From positions 1 to 58,337 of the forward strand of contig JAKALA010000018.1 of the NCBI GenBank assembly GCA_021813325.1: DNA of 58,337 nucleotides. The letters run 5' to 3'. This document shows, in pieces, positions 8,544 to 16,596 of this stretch. The stretch's first letter is position 1; each line of letters starts with the position of its first letter. A program made the translations under genes and the position numbers. The DNA is from a bacterium (GTDB lineage: Bacteria; Verrucomicrobiota; Verrucomicrobiia; Limisphaerales; UBA11358). Below the pieces are notes generated by a model. That model did not search any database. It worked only from the letters and a program-made list of their open reading frames with translations, and was not told the DNA's origin.

Positions 8544-9457
8544 AATTTGCCATGCGCAACTTGGTTTTCATCGCGCTGATGCTGGCGGGCGGCGTCGCGG
8601 CCTTTGCCAATTCCGGCGCGCTGTTCACCGGCGGCAGCGGCGACGGCTGCGCGCGCGCGGATTACCTTTTGCCACCGCCACCGTCACTGGCGTGGCGTTT
8701 TCTTGGCGGCAGCCAGGACGGCTATGCTTCGGCCGGTTGGAACGGTTACCAACCGGTCCTCACACCAGCCATCGCCCGTTTTGCCGGTGGCGCGCGCGAT
8801 GGCTATGCCTCGGGAGATTGGCGTGGTTATCAGCCATCCGTCACACCAGCCCTCGCCCGTTTTGTTGGTGGCCAACAGGATGGCTATGCGGCAAGCGGCT
8901 GGCGCGGCTATCAACCGCCGAAGGTGCCTGCGCTCATGCGGTTCGCCGGCGGTCTGCGCGATGGGTATGCGAGCGCAACCTTTCTGTCTTCCTGGCTGCA
9001 AAATCCGCCGCGCCGTTTTCTTGGCGGCGGGTTTGACGGTTATGACAGCCGCGCGGTGCGCGGACTGGCCAATTGGTCCCTTGGCGACACCGACGGCAAC
9101 GGTCTGCCCGACTGGTGGGAGCTAAAATACTTCGGCGTGCTCACCGGCACGAATCCCGGCGGCGATCCCGACCACGACGGAGCCTCAAACTTGTATGAAT
9201 ATCTCACGGGGACAAACCCGACCAATGCCGTTTCATATTTTCACATCACGCGGGTTGTTTCCGCAGCCACCAACCGGGTGTTTGTTTATTGCGCCCCGCC
9301 ATATTTTTACACACTGCAACGATCCACGAATCTGCCTTCAGGTTGGATGAACGTCACCAACCAGATCCGCATTTCGCCCTCCTCGGAAGGCATTCTGGAA
9401 ATGGACGACTTTTCCAGCGGCGACTGGGTTTTCTACCGTGTCGTGATGGAACAATGA
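8540..9457 (+). CDS. Secreted tandem-repeat protein with a Ca-binding-like Asp-rich segment
   Basis: This 305-residue protein has a signal peptide ('NLVFIALMLAGGVAAFA'). Six copies of a 'FxGGxxDGY' motif follow, three of them in perfect 27-residue periodicity ('RFxGGxxDGYASxxWxGYQPxxxPALA'). Then comes a thrombospondin-type-3/EF-like segment ('GDTDGNGLPDWWE...GGDPDHDGASNLYEYLTGTNP') and a C-terminal beta domain ending 'WVFYRVVMEQ', similar in style to the gene at the window start. Its GTG start overlaps the stop of the FGE-fold gene, so the two are translationally coupled and probably act together outside the cell; ATG at 8552 is an alternative start. I do not recognise a named family. A surface or matrix role is an inference. 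Confidence 0.8.
   Translation: MKFAMRNLVFIALMLAGGVAAFANSGALFTGGSGDGCARADYLLPPPPSLAWRFLGGSQDGYASAGWNGYQPVLTPAIARFAGGARDGYASGDWRGYQPSVTPALARFVGGQQDGYAASGWRGYQPPKVPALMRFAGGLRDGYASATFLSSWLQNPPRRFLGGGFDGYDSRAVRGLANWSLGDTDGNGLPDWWELKYFGVLTGTNPGGDPDHDGASNLYEYLTGTNPTNAVSYFHITRVVSAATNRVFVYCAPPYFYTLQRSTNLPSGWMNVTNQIRISPSSEGILEMDDFSSGDWVFYRVVMEQ
8696..8938 (+). repeat. Tandem 81-bp (27-residue) coding repeats
   Basis: Three consecutive 81-bp units each encode RF-x-GG-x-x-DGYA, then W-x-GYQP and PA. A degenerate copy precedes them near 8624 and two follow to about 9043. Similarity is high at the DNA level, suggesting recent tandem duplication. Confidence 0.85.
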
Positions 9458-9476
9458 CCAAAATTGGGGTGCGTTG

Positions 9477-9651
9477 ACGCCGTTTCATCCGCAGTTCGGT
9501 CGTGGTTTTGACACTGACCTGAAATCGCTGCACATCGGCGTGGTGGCCGGCGCGGCCGGCGTGGCAACGCTTTGCCCCGCGATTTCGCTCTGGGCTTTGC
9601 GCGCTTTGGAGAAGACGCATGGCAAATGCCTTGATTATGTCGAGCCGTTTT
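9477..9651 (+). other. Unassigned open stretch before nadD, possibly the tail of a broken gene
   Basis: The frame from about 9477 to TAA at 9649-9651 reads 'TPFHPQFGRGFDTDLKSLH', then 'IGVVAGAAGVATLCPAISL', then 'WALRALEKTHGKC'. It has gene-like composition with a hydrophobic middle, but no ATG start; it runs out of an alternative frame of the upstream gene. It may be the 3' end of a deleted gene or chance. I cannot name a family. Confidence 0.25.
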
Positions 9652-9735
9652 AATTCAGTTGCCAGCGGCGGGCTGAAAGTTGAAAGTTTGACCGGCAGCG
9701 TCTCCCTTGCGCCTTTGCACTCTGCCACCAACATC

Positions 9736-10308
9736 ATGAAACTTGGAATTTATGGCGGCACTTTCGATCCTGTGCATAACGCTCATCTGCTCGTCGCCCA
9801 GGCGGCGATTGAGGAACTGAAGCTGGACCGGTTGTTTTTTGTTCCCACCGCCCGTTCGCCGTTCAAATTGGATTATCAGCCGGCTCCGGATCTCGCTCGC
9901 TTGCAATTTCTCCGCCTGGCGCTGGCCGGTAAAACCAACTGCGAAGTGGACGACCAGGAAATCCGGCGGGGCGGGATTTCTTATACGGTGGAAACGTTGC
10001 GCAATTTTGCCAAACGTTTTCCCGGGGCGCGGATGTTTTACCTCCTTGGCGCAGACAACGCGGCCAAACTGGCCGAGTGGATGGAACCCGGGGAACTGGC
10101 CCGGTTGGCGGAATTTGTCGTTGTGCCGCGTCCAGACGGCGGGGAGGCGCGTTTCCAGCCGCCGTTTTGCGGGCGCATTTTAAGCGGTTTTCCCTTTGGC
10201 GTTTCCTCGTCACAAATCCGGGCGCGCATCAAAGCGGGGTTGCCGGTGGACACACTGGTGCCGACGGCTGTCGCGGAGGCGATTGGGAAGGCCAATCCGT
10301 ATTTATGA
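9736..10308 (+). CDS. nadD: Nicotinate-nucleotide adenylyltransferase
   Basis: NadD transfers AMP from ATP to nicotinate mononucleotide to give deamido-NAD in NAD synthesis (cytosol). The 190-residue protein opens with the nucleotidyltransferase signature 'GGTFDPVHNAHL' (residues 7-18), has 'FVPTARSPFK', the 'YTVETLRNF' helix and 'YLLGADNAAKLAEW', and ends with the 'SSSQIRARI' motif (the ISSTxIR equivalent). ATG at 9736 is chosen because homology begins at its second residue; the frame is open upstream from 9619 but that extension has no family character. It is followed by rsfS after 91 bases, the usual order in many bacteria. Confidence 0.95.
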   Translation: MKLGIYGGTFDPVHNAHLLVAQAAIEELKLDRLFFVPTARSPFKLDYQPAPDLARLQFLRLALAGKTNCEVDDQEIRRGGISYTVETLRNFAKRFPGARMFYLLGADNAAKLAEWMEPGELARLAEFVVVPRPDGGEARFQPPFCGRILSGFPFGVSSSQIRARIKAGLPVDTLVPTAVAEAIGKANPYL

Positions 10309-10399
10309 GGTTCCGGCCAGCGCGGTTTTGGTTTGGCTGCGAAAGTGAAATTTATCCGTGTCTATCCGCGCGGAACTATGATTAAATAACCCCGCAACT

Positions 10400-10777
10400 A
10401 TGGATTCTAAAAAACTGGCATGGCTTTGCCGCGAACTGGCGGATAATAAAAAAGCTGAAAACATGGTGGTGTTGGACGTGCGTAAATTGTCGTCCGTCAC
10501 GGATTTTTTTGTGATTGTGTCAGGGTCCAGCCAGCCGCATTTGCGGGCCATTGTGGAAGAAATTCACGGCAAATTGCGGGACGATCATGGTTTGCGCCCG
10601 GCGCGCACCGAAGGCGGTGAGGCCGGTTCCTGGGTGGTGTTGGACTATTTTGACGTCATTGTTCACGTCATGCTGGCGGAGGCCCGTGCCCGTTATGATT
10701 TGGAAGGACTTTGGGGCGATGCCAAAAAGGTCAATCCGCCCAAGCCGCGAAAGAAAAAAACGCCGGACGAGAAATAA
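10400..10777 (+). CDS. rsfS: Ribosome silencing factor RsfS (Iojap/YbeB family)
   Basis: RsfS binds ribosomal protein L14 and blocks joining of the 30S and 50S subunits when nutrients run low. The 125-residue protein has the family core 'LDVRKLSSVTDFFVIVSGSSQPHLRAIVEEI', then 'EGGEAGSWVVLDYFDVIVHVM' and 'ARYDLEGLWGDAK', with a short Lys/Pro-rich tail. It lies downstream of nadD, as is common. The gene ends into a terminator shared with the convergent PUR-family gene. Confidence 0.95.
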   Translation: MDSKKLAWLCRELADNKKAENMVVLDVRKLSSVTDFFVIVSGSSQPHLRAIVEEIHGKLRDDHGLRPARTEGGEAGSWVVLDYFDVIVHVMLAEARARYDLEGLWGDAKKVNPPKPRKKKTPDEK

Positions 10778-10794
10778 TCGTTCGCCGGCGTTTT
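10757..10794. terminator. Bidirectional terminator between rsfS and the PUR-family gene
   Basis: AAAACGCCGG (10757-10766) pairs perfectly with CCGGCGTTTT (10785-10794). The A-run on one side and T-run on the other let it work for both convergent genes. Its left arm lies inside the last rsfS codons. Confidence 0.8.
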
Positions 10795-10810
10795 GCGTTA
10801 AATTGGGTGG

Positions 10811-11140
10811 TTATTCCATGGGATCCGGCTGTTTTTCCGGGATTTGCTCCGAGGATTTCACCATGTCATCGACCAATTTTTTAAACTCGGCCAAACCGGT
10901 TGAGGGGATGATGATGGTGTCGCGTCGCCCGCCCACATCTTCAGTGATGCGCAGGAAACGTCCCCGGGGATTTTCTTTGAGTGTGAAGACAAAGTTTTTT
11001 CTTTCGATTTGAATTTCGGCAGATTTCAGCGTGTCTTCGTTGACCGGAGGCCGTGGCTGTTGGTTGTATTTCGACATTCCATAACCCTGATTTTGGTAAG
11101 GACGTCGACCGTATGGGGAAGGTCGTTCGTTTGAGATCAT
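10811..11140 (-). CDS. PUR-family (DUF3276) nucleic-acid-binding protein
   Basis: This 109-residue protein has a Pro/Tyr/Gln-rich, probably disordered N-terminus and one PUR-alpha-like repeat ('SAEIQIERKNFVFTLKENPRGRFLRITEDVGGRRDTIIIPSTGLAEFKKLVDDMV'-type core, about residues 40-95). PUR proteins bind single-stranded DNA or RNA as dimers. In bacteria they occur mainly in spirochaetes, Bacteroidetes and Verrucomicrobia. The biological role is not established. It is monocistronic and convergent with rsfS, with 153 bases between its start and the stop of the PhoH gene upstream. Confidence 0.85.
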   Translation of the reverse strand: MISNERPSPYGRRPYQNQGYGMSKYNQQPRPPVNEDTLKSAEIQIERKNFVFTLKENPRGRFLRITEDVGGRRDTIIIPSTGLAEFKKLVDDMVKSSEQIPEKQPDPME

Positions 11141-11293
11141 AAAACCCTGTTAGAATTTTCAAATGTTAACATGTGCGGATAAACTTCGGCCAATTCGCAT
11201 CGTTGTCAAACCTGAAAAGACAAATAATTCTCCCCCATATTTGGTGTTGATGGGTAACACTCTTGCGCAGCGCGGTTTAGCTAGGTTTTGCTG

Positions 11294-12598
11294 TTAAAGA
11301 ATATTGGCCGCCAATTCGGCTAATTCGGAACGTTCGCCTTTCTGTAATTCAATATGAGCGGCTATCGTTTGGTCGCGGAAACGGCTGATGAGATAATTGA
11401 ACCCGTTTGAAGAGGAGTCCACATAGGGATTGTCGATTTGATACGGGTCGCCGGTGAAAACAATTTTGGTGCCGTTGCCCACGCGGGTGACGATGGTTTT
11501 GGCTTCCAGAGGCGTCAGGTTTTGCGATTCATCGATAATCATGAACTGGTTCGCGATGCTGCGGCCGCGAATGTAGCTCAACGCTTCAACCACAATGCTG
11601 CCGTTGCGCATCAGGTCGGCCGACCGGCGATGATCATGGCCCATGTTCAAGTCACCCAGCATTTCCAGCGCATCGTGAATGGGCTGCATCCAAGGCGCCA
11701 GTTTTTCATCCAGCGAACCGGGCAGAAAGCCCAGTTCTTTGCCCATGGAAATGGTCGGACGAGCCACCACCAGACGGCGGAATTCGCGGTCATTGACCAC
11801 GCGTTTCAAGCCCGCCGCCATGGCAATCAGGGTTTTGCCAGTGCCGGCTTTACCCATGAGCGTGACCAGTTTTACGCGGTCATCCAATAATGCGTCCAAG
11901 GCGAATTGCTGTTCGCGATTGCGCGGCTTGATGCCCCACACTCCTTCACGGCAATCGTGGATGGGAATCAGCTTGGTGCCGGAAAAATCCACCTTGGCCA
12001 GCGCCGTTTTTTTGGGGTTGGCCGTGTCGGTCAGCGTGCAGTATTCATTCGGGAAATACTGCTTGCCGTCCTCCAGCGGCAATTCTCCCTTGGCGCGAAA
12101 AGCCGCGATTTTATCCGCTGAAACGGCCAATTCCACCATGCCCGTGTAAAGATCGGTGATGAACACCCGGTCCGTTTCATAATCTTCGGCCATCAGGCCC
12201 AGCGCATCGGCCTTGATGCGCAGGTTGATGTCTTTGGAAACCAGGATGGTGGCGTTTTTGGGATGCGATTTCTTGTAGTTTGAGGCCAGCGCCAGAATAC
12301 GATTGTCCACCGTATCCGTGGTGAAAATCGTCTCTCCATGGCCGTTTTTTTGGAAAGCGATTTTCAATTTGCCGCCGTTGGGCAAATCCACACCCGCGTT
12401 CAAGCTGCCTTCGCCGCGAAACCCGTCCAACATCCGGGAAACCGTTCGGGCATTGCGGCCCAGTTCGGTGGATTCCCGCTTAAACCGGTCAATTTCCTCA
12501 ATGACTTCAATGGGCAGAAGAACGTTGTTTTCTTCAAAATTAACCAGCGAATTCGGGTCGTGCAGCAGGACGTTGGTGTCAAGGATGTAATTTTTCAC
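11294..12598 (-). CDS. PhoH-family ATPase with N-terminal PIN domain
   Basis: The first 130 or so residues of this 434-residue protein form a PIN nuclease-like domain ('KNYILDTNVLLHDP', 'LPIEVIEEIDRFK', 'TTDTVDNRILALA...LVSKDINLRIKADALG'). The C-terminal half is a PhoH P-loop ATPase with Walker A 'GKAGTGKT', 'RPTISMGKELGFLPG' and Walker B 'FMIIDESQNLTPLEAK'. This PIN-PhoH architecture (YlaK/PhoH2-like) is linked to RNA unwinding and cleavage. GTG at 12598 is chosen because the PIN domain starts at the next residue; an in-frame ATG 60 codons upstream would add sequence with no family character. No clear ribosome-binding site is seen. Confidence 0.92.
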   Translation of the reverse strand: MKNYILDTNVLLHDPNSLVNFEENNVLLPIEVIEEIDRFKRESTELGRNARTVSRMLDGFRGEGSLNAGVDLPNGGKLKIAFQKNGHGETIFTTDTVDNRILALASNYKKSHPKNATILVSKDINLRIKADALGLMAEDYETDRVFITDLYTGMVELAVSADKIAAFRAKGELPLEDGKQYFPNEYCTLTDTANPKKTALAKVDFSGTKLIPIHDCREGVWGIKPRNREQQFALDALLDDRVKLVTLMGKAGTGKTLIAMAAGLKRVVNDREFRRLVVARPTISMGKELGFLPGSLDEKLAPWMQPIHDALEMLGDLNMGHDHRRSADLMRNGSIVVEALSYIRGRSIANQFMIIDESQNLTPLEAKTIVTRVGNGTKIVFTGDPYQIDNPYVDSSSNGFNYLISRFRDQTIAAHIELQKGERSELAELAANIL

Positions 12599-12799
12599 GA
12601 TAAAGGAGAGGCGGCAATAAGGCTGCTGCCGCGCTCGCGGCAACAAGTTGAATATTGAAACAGCGTTGTCAAAATTTCCTTGGAAATTTTCCACGATTTT
12701 TTCAAGCGGAGAAAAAGAGTCAACGATAATTCTTAAATGGCTCAAAATGGCGGACGGAAGAAACCTTGGATCGCCCATTCGGTTGAGATTGCCGCGCGG

Positions 12800-14134
12800 T
12801 TACCCGCCGAGCGAACTGGGATCGGCGACATCGCCTTTGTTGAAATCCACATATTCCTCGGTCAGATCTGCCGCATACATGACGGCGTCGGCCTGGCCTA
12901 AATTCAGGTTGATATGCAGTTCAAATTCTTTAGGCACCACCGCCGCGCACAATTGCTGGAAAGTAACTTTTGTCGGCTGACCGCGTTTCAAACTCCACAA
13001 AATTTTCTTTCCGTTGAGCGCGCTGTATCCAATGTCAATTTTCTCCTCCACAACTTTGGCGGCAGAATAGCCCACGGCATCAATAATTCGCCCCCAATTC
13101 GGGTCGCCGCCGTGCCAACTGGTCTTGACCAGCGCACTGTTTGCCACCGCCCGCGCGGCGGCATCCGCGTCCTGCACCGTTTTCGCGCCCTTGACTCGCA
13201 CTGTGACGACGCGATGAACGCCCTCGCCGTCGCGAACAATTTGTTTGGCGAGATCAAGGCAAACATGCTTCAAAGCCGCTTGGAAAACCTTGAATTCCGG
13301 GCATTTGGTTCCAAATTTCCGGTTGCCAGCCAAACCGTTGGCCAGCACCAAAACCGTGTCGTTGGTGCTCATGTCGCCATCGACGGTGATCCGGTTGAAA
13401 CTTTGAGCCACGGCTTGCTGCATGGCTTGCTGCAACACTTTCCGATCAATCGCCGCGTCCGTCGTGATAAAACCCAGCATGGTGGCGTGCAGTCCGCCAT
13501 GCGGCAGAGCCGCCGGGCGCGCGCCGGTGGCACTCATGCCCGGCTGAATCATTCCCGCGCCTTTGCACATGCCACCGATGCGCACAGTTTTGCCGCCAAG
13601 TTTGAATTCAATCGCCACTTGTTTCGGACGCGTGTCGCTCGTCATGATGGCTTCAACGGCATTATCCGCGTGAACCTGCGTCGCTCCCAGTTCCACGGCG
13701 GCTTCAATAATTCCAGCGCGCACATTGTCCATGGGCAACGTGACGCCAATGCGGCCAGTAGAGCCAACCAGTGCCGAACCAGCAGGAAAATTCAGGGCGC
13801 GTTCGGTGAAGGAAACCATTTCGCGCGCATCCGCCATGCCTTGTTTGCCGGTGCAGGCGTTCGCGTTTCCCGAATTCACCACCACCACGCGGGCTTGGCT
13901 TTTCTGGACACGTTCGACGCACACTTTCACGGGCGCCGCGCATACTTGGTTGGTGGTAAACATGCCCGCCACCGTGGCGGGCGTTTCCGAGACAATGAGC
14001 GCGAGATCACGCTTCTGGCCTTTGTTTGAGCCTTTGCCAGTGCCGAGCTTTTTGATGTCACAAAAAACTCCGCTGGCCATAAAGCCCTGAGGCGCGACGA
14101 CGGATCCCGTGATTGCTTTAAACTGCGTTTTCAT
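12800..14134 (-). CDS. argJ: Bifunctional ornithine acetyltransferase / N-acetylglutamate synthase
   Basis: ArgJ recycles the acetyl group from N-acetylornithine to glutamate in arginine synthesis, and in some species also uses acetyl-CoA. The 444-residue protein shows 'GFMASGVFCDIKK', 'FTTNQVCAAPV', 'NSGNANACTG', 'STGRIGVTLPMD', 'MTSDTRPK', 'GGMCKGAGMIQPGM' and 'HGGDPNWGRI'. The precursor self-cleaves before the Thr of 'ATMLGFITTDA' to form alpha and beta subunits. Unusually, 16 residues (13487-13534) are inserted in frame between 'GMIQPGM' and 'ATML', directly before the scissile bond. ATG at 14134 is chosen because the family N-terminus starts there. It lies 68 bases after the methyltransferase gene and two genes downstream of argC. 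Confidence 0.94.
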   Translation of the reverse strand: MKTQFKAITGSVVAPQGFMASGVFCDIKKLGTGKGSNKGQKRDLALIVSETPATVAGMFTTNQVCAAPVKVCVERVQKSQARVVVVNSGNANACTGKQGMADAREMVSFTERALNFPAGSALVGSTGRIGVTLPMDNVRAGIIEAAVELGATQVHADNAVEAIMTSDTRPKQVAIEFKLGGKTVRIGGMCKGAGMIQPGMSATGARPAALPHGGLHATMLGFITTDAAIDRKVLQQAMQQAVAQSFNRITVDGDMSTNDTVLVLANGLAGNRKFGTKCPEFKVFQAALKHVCLDLAKQIVRDGEGVHRVVTVRVKGAKTVQDADAAARAVANSALVKTSWHGGDPNWGRIIDAVGYSAAKVVEEKIDIGYSALNGKKILWSLKRGQPTKVTFQQLCAAVVPKEFELHINLNLGQADAVMYAADLTEEYVDFNKGDVADPSSLGG

Positions 14135-14202
14135 TTTGCAAGGCGTGATTGAATCAAGAACATGGCTAATTGACAGAAAAATTCCGCGAAAACATTCCGG
14201 CG

Positions 14203-15009
14203 CTAGTTTTTTATCGCGTCGATTTCCAACCGCACCATCCGGACGTGAATTTGCCCCGATTGATCTGCCGGATGTTTGGCAACGTAACGTTTTGTCACCG
14301 CGCTGATAAACTCTTCGCGTTGAGTTTCGGGAACACGCTGCACGTAGGGAATCCAGGTGGTGCGCAGCCAGGTGGCAAAGCCTTCGGCACCAGGATAAAG
14401 CGCGTCCTTGGGCGCCAGCTTTACATGGTTGCTTTTGAAGCCAAATTTCGGAAGCCACCGATCATAATCGCTTGGCGCGTAAAAGAAATAGGGCATTGGC
14501 ATTTTCCGAAAAAAATCACACCAGCGCTTGAGCCGCATTTCTGGGCGCAAGGCGAGGAATACATCATGGGCATTGCCTTTGCCACCGCAGGAGGCAATCA
14601 GCCGGCCGCCAGATTTTAACACTGAGGCGGCGCCTTGCAAAATGGCTTCATGATCATCCACCCAATGCAGCGCCGCATTTGAGAAAACAAAGTCGAACGG
14701 TTGCGCGAAATGAATTTTCCGCGCGTCCATGACTGCGAAGTGGAGATTCGGATTTTTCTTTGCCGGAAATGTTTCTTTGGCAAAGGCGATCATTTCTGCA
14801 GAGACGTCAGTGCCAACAACCGCGCCCTGCGGCAAGGCCTGTGCGATTTCGGCGGTGACTTTGCCGTCGCCGCAACCGATGTCCAGAACGCGTTCGTTGC
14901 CGCGCAAGTTGAACTTGGCGATCAACTCACGTGCCCAGCTTTGCTGCACGACGGAATTGGCGGCGTAAGCCGCAGCGTTCCATTTCATTTTTTGAGCGGA
15001 AGAGACCAT
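14203..15009 (-). CDS. Class I SAM-dependent methyltransferase (trans-aconitate methyltransferase-like)
   Basis: This 268-residue protein carries the SAM-binding motif I 'VLDIGCGDGKVTAEIA' near residue 42, an acidic motif 'VVGTDVSAEMIAFAK' and motif IV 'FDFVFSNAALHWVDDHEAIL'. It resembles Tam-like enzymes in length and in the 'NAALHW' segment. The C-terminal third ('YDRWLPKFGF...EGFATWLRTTW') matches the cap region of that group. The substrate cannot be read from sequence. It starts 1 base after the argC stop codon and precedes argJ, so it is co-transcribed with arginine genes; whether it acts on a pathway intermediate is unknown. Confidence 0.85.
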   Translation of the reverse strand: MVSSAQKMKWNAAAYAANSVVQQSWARELIAKFNLRGNERVLDIGCGDGKVTAEIAQALPQGAVVGTDVSAEMIAFAKETFPAKKNPNLHFAVMDARKIHFAQPFDFVFSNAALHWVDDHEAILQGAASVLKSGGRLIASCGGKGNAHDVFLALRPEMRLKRWCDFFRKMPMPYFFYAPSDYDRWLPKFGFKSNHVKLAPKDALYPGAEGFATWLRTTWIPYVQRVPETQREEFISAVTKRYVAKHPADQSGQIHVRMVRLEIDAIKN

Positions 15010-15010
15010 G

Positions 15011-16072
15011 TCAGACCAGCCCGGCCGTTTCCGGCCAGCCGCTCAAGATGTTCAGGCTTTGCACTGCCTGACCACTGGCGCCTTTAACCACGTTGTCTTC
15101 GGCGCTCATGACGATGAGGCGGCCGGTGCGCGGATCAAGCCGCCACGCAATTTCGCAAACATTGGTGCCGACCACATTTTTTGTATCTGGCAACGCTTTG
15201 CCTTCGAGCACACGCACGAACGGCTCGTTGGCGTAGGCTTTGGCGTAGCAGGCGGCGATTTGCTGGCCGAGTGCATTGGCTTCGTCTGCGGTGGCAAAAT
15301 GCTTTTCCGGAGCAAGATAAAGCGTGGTCAAGATGCCGCGATTCACAGGAATCAAATGCGGCGTAAACTGCATGGTTACTTTGGTGCCCGCGGCAAAGGA
15401 AAGTTGTTCTTCGATTTCGGACAAGTGCCGGTGTTTTGGCACGCCGTAGGGGCGCACGCTTTCATTGCATTCACAGAATAAATAATCAATTTCAGCCTTC
15501 CGCCCCGCGCCGCTGACGCCGCTCAAGGAATCGGCAATGATGCCGTTCGGCTTGATGAGTCTGGCCTTGAGCAGGGGAATGAGTGGCAACAGAATGCTGG
15601 TCGGATAACAGCCAGGCGAAGCGATCAACAAGGATTTTTTGATGTCCTCACGATACACTTCGGGCAGGCCGTAAACAGATTTCTTGAGCAGTTCCGGCGC
15701 CGGATGATCGTGCGCGTAAAACTCCTTGTAGATCTCCGCACTCTTCAAGCGGAAATCGGCGCTCAAATCAATGACCGTGCAGCCTGCGTTGAGCAATGGC
15801 ACGGCAAATTCGGCGGCGACGCCATGGGGCAGGGCGAGGAAAACGACTTCCGCCTGCTTGGCGAGTAACTCGGCATTCGGTTCCACAAAGCGGAGGGTCT
15901 TGGATTTCGGGTGGCTGGCAAATTTGGGGAAAATTTGAGCCAGCGTCTGGCCCGCATTCTGGCGCGAGGTGACCGCGACCAGGTCTGCGTAGGGATGATT
16001 CAAAAGCAACTGCACCAAAACTTCTCCAGAGTAACCGGAGGCACCCACAATGGCGACTTTCTTCGTATTCAT
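15011..16072 (-). CDS. argC: N-acetyl-gamma-glutamyl-phosphate reductase
   Basis: ArgC reduces N-acetylglutamyl 5-phosphate to the semialdehyde with NADPH (third step of arginine synthesis). The 353-residue protein has the Rossmann motif 'GASGYSG' (10-16), 'LPHG', 'IDLSADFRLK' (101-110), 'YGLPEVYRE' and the catalytic Cys155 in 'ASPGCYPTSILLPL'. The length is normal for the family. A -10-like element and a palindrome precede the start. It heads a short arginine operon with the methyltransferase (1-base gap) and argJ. Confidence 0.96.
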   Translation of the reverse strand: MNTKKVAIVGASGYSGEVLVQLLLNHPYADLVAVTSRQNAGQTLAQIFPKFASHPKSKTLRFVEPNAELLAKQAEVVFLALPHGVAAEFAVPLLNAGCTVIDLSADFRLKSAEIYKEFYAHDHPAPELLKKSVYGLPEVYREDIKKSLLIASPGCYPTSILLPLIPLLKARLIKPNGIIADSLSGVSGAGRKAEIDYLFCECNESVRPYGVPKHRHLSEIEEQLSFAAGTKVTMQFTPHLIPVNRGILTTLYLAPEKHFATADEANALGQQIAACYAKAYANEPFVRVLEGKALPDTKNVVGTNVCEIAWRLDPRTGRLIVMSAEDNVVKGASGQAVQSLNILSGWPETAGLV

Positions 16073-16095
16073 TTTTTAAAATTTTAACTGCGAAA

Positions 16096-16108
16096 TGTGA
16101 TTATCACA
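16096..16108 (-). promoter_or_regulatory. -10 element of argC overlapped by a palindrome
   Basis: On the minus strand GATAAT (16105-16100), preceded by TG, is a plausible extended -10 about 28 bases before the argC start. The same bases form the 13-bp palindrome TGTGAT-T-ATCACA, which is not the ArgR consensus. No good -35 is seen. An operator role is an inference. Confidence 0.4.
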
Positions 16109-16144
16109 CGAAAAATTCTGTGCTTCGGGCGGCACAAAACAAAA

Positions 16145-16170
16145 AACCCGCCGGCCTTGGCCAGCGGGTT
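16145..16170 (-). terminator. Intrinsic terminator after rpsI
   Basis: Read on the minus strand, AACCCGCTGG and CCGGCGGGTT form a GC-rich stem with one T:G pair and a 6-base loop. A T-run follows (A-run at 16141-16146 on the plus strand). It separates rplM-rpsI from argC. Confidence 0.85.
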
Positions 16171-16189
16171 GGTAAATTGTCCGTTCGGA

Positions 16190-16588
16190 TTAACGTTTGC
16201 TGAATTGGAAACGTTTGCGGGCGCCGGGCTGGCCGTATTTCTTGCGCTCGCGGGCACGCGGATCGCGCGTGAGGAAACCTTCCGCCTTCAGTTGCGGACG
16301 CAGGTTGGCGTCAAATTTCAGCAACGCACGGGCAATGCCATGGCGGGTGGCGCCAGCCTGACCGAGCGGACCGCCGCCGACCACGTTCACACGCACGTCC
16401 AGCTTGTCAGCGGTGCCGGTAATGGTCAAAGGCGAGGAAACCGTGGCGCGCTGGGCGTCCAACGGGAAATAGTTTTCGAACGCGCGGCCGTTCACGGTGA
16501 TTTTACCGGTGCCGCTGGCGATACGAACGCGGGCAACGGCGGTCTTGCGACGGCCTGTGCCGAGGAATTCATTGGTTTTGGTGGCCAT
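16190..16588 (-). CDS. rpsI: 30S ribosomal protein S9
   Basis: The 132-residue S9 binds 16S rRNA in the head of the 30S subunit, with its C-terminal tail reaching the P-site tRNA. Visible motifs are '[14 protein letters not shown]', '[16 protein letters not shown]', '[24 protein letters not shown]' and the Arg/Lys-rich end 'KRFQFSKR', which carries the conserved terminal Lys-Arg. It follows rplM after 8 bases, the near-universal order, and ends before a terminator. Confidence 0.98.
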   Translation of the reverse strand: MATKTNEFLGTGRRKTAVARVRIASGTGKITVNGRAFENYFPLDAQRATVSSPLTITGTADKLDVRVNVVGGGPLGQAGATRHGIARALLKFDANLRPQLKAEGFLTRDPRARERKKYGQPGARKRFQFSKR

Positions 16589-16596
16589 ACAATAAA

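Noticed and set aside
8696-8938. CRISPR array
   Set aside because: The 81-bp periodicity is inside a coding frame with no spacer diversity and encodes a clear protein repeat.
12914-14029. 371-codon open frame on the plus strand
   Set aside because: It is antisense to argJ and has His/Arg/Asn-rich shadow composition with no family motif.
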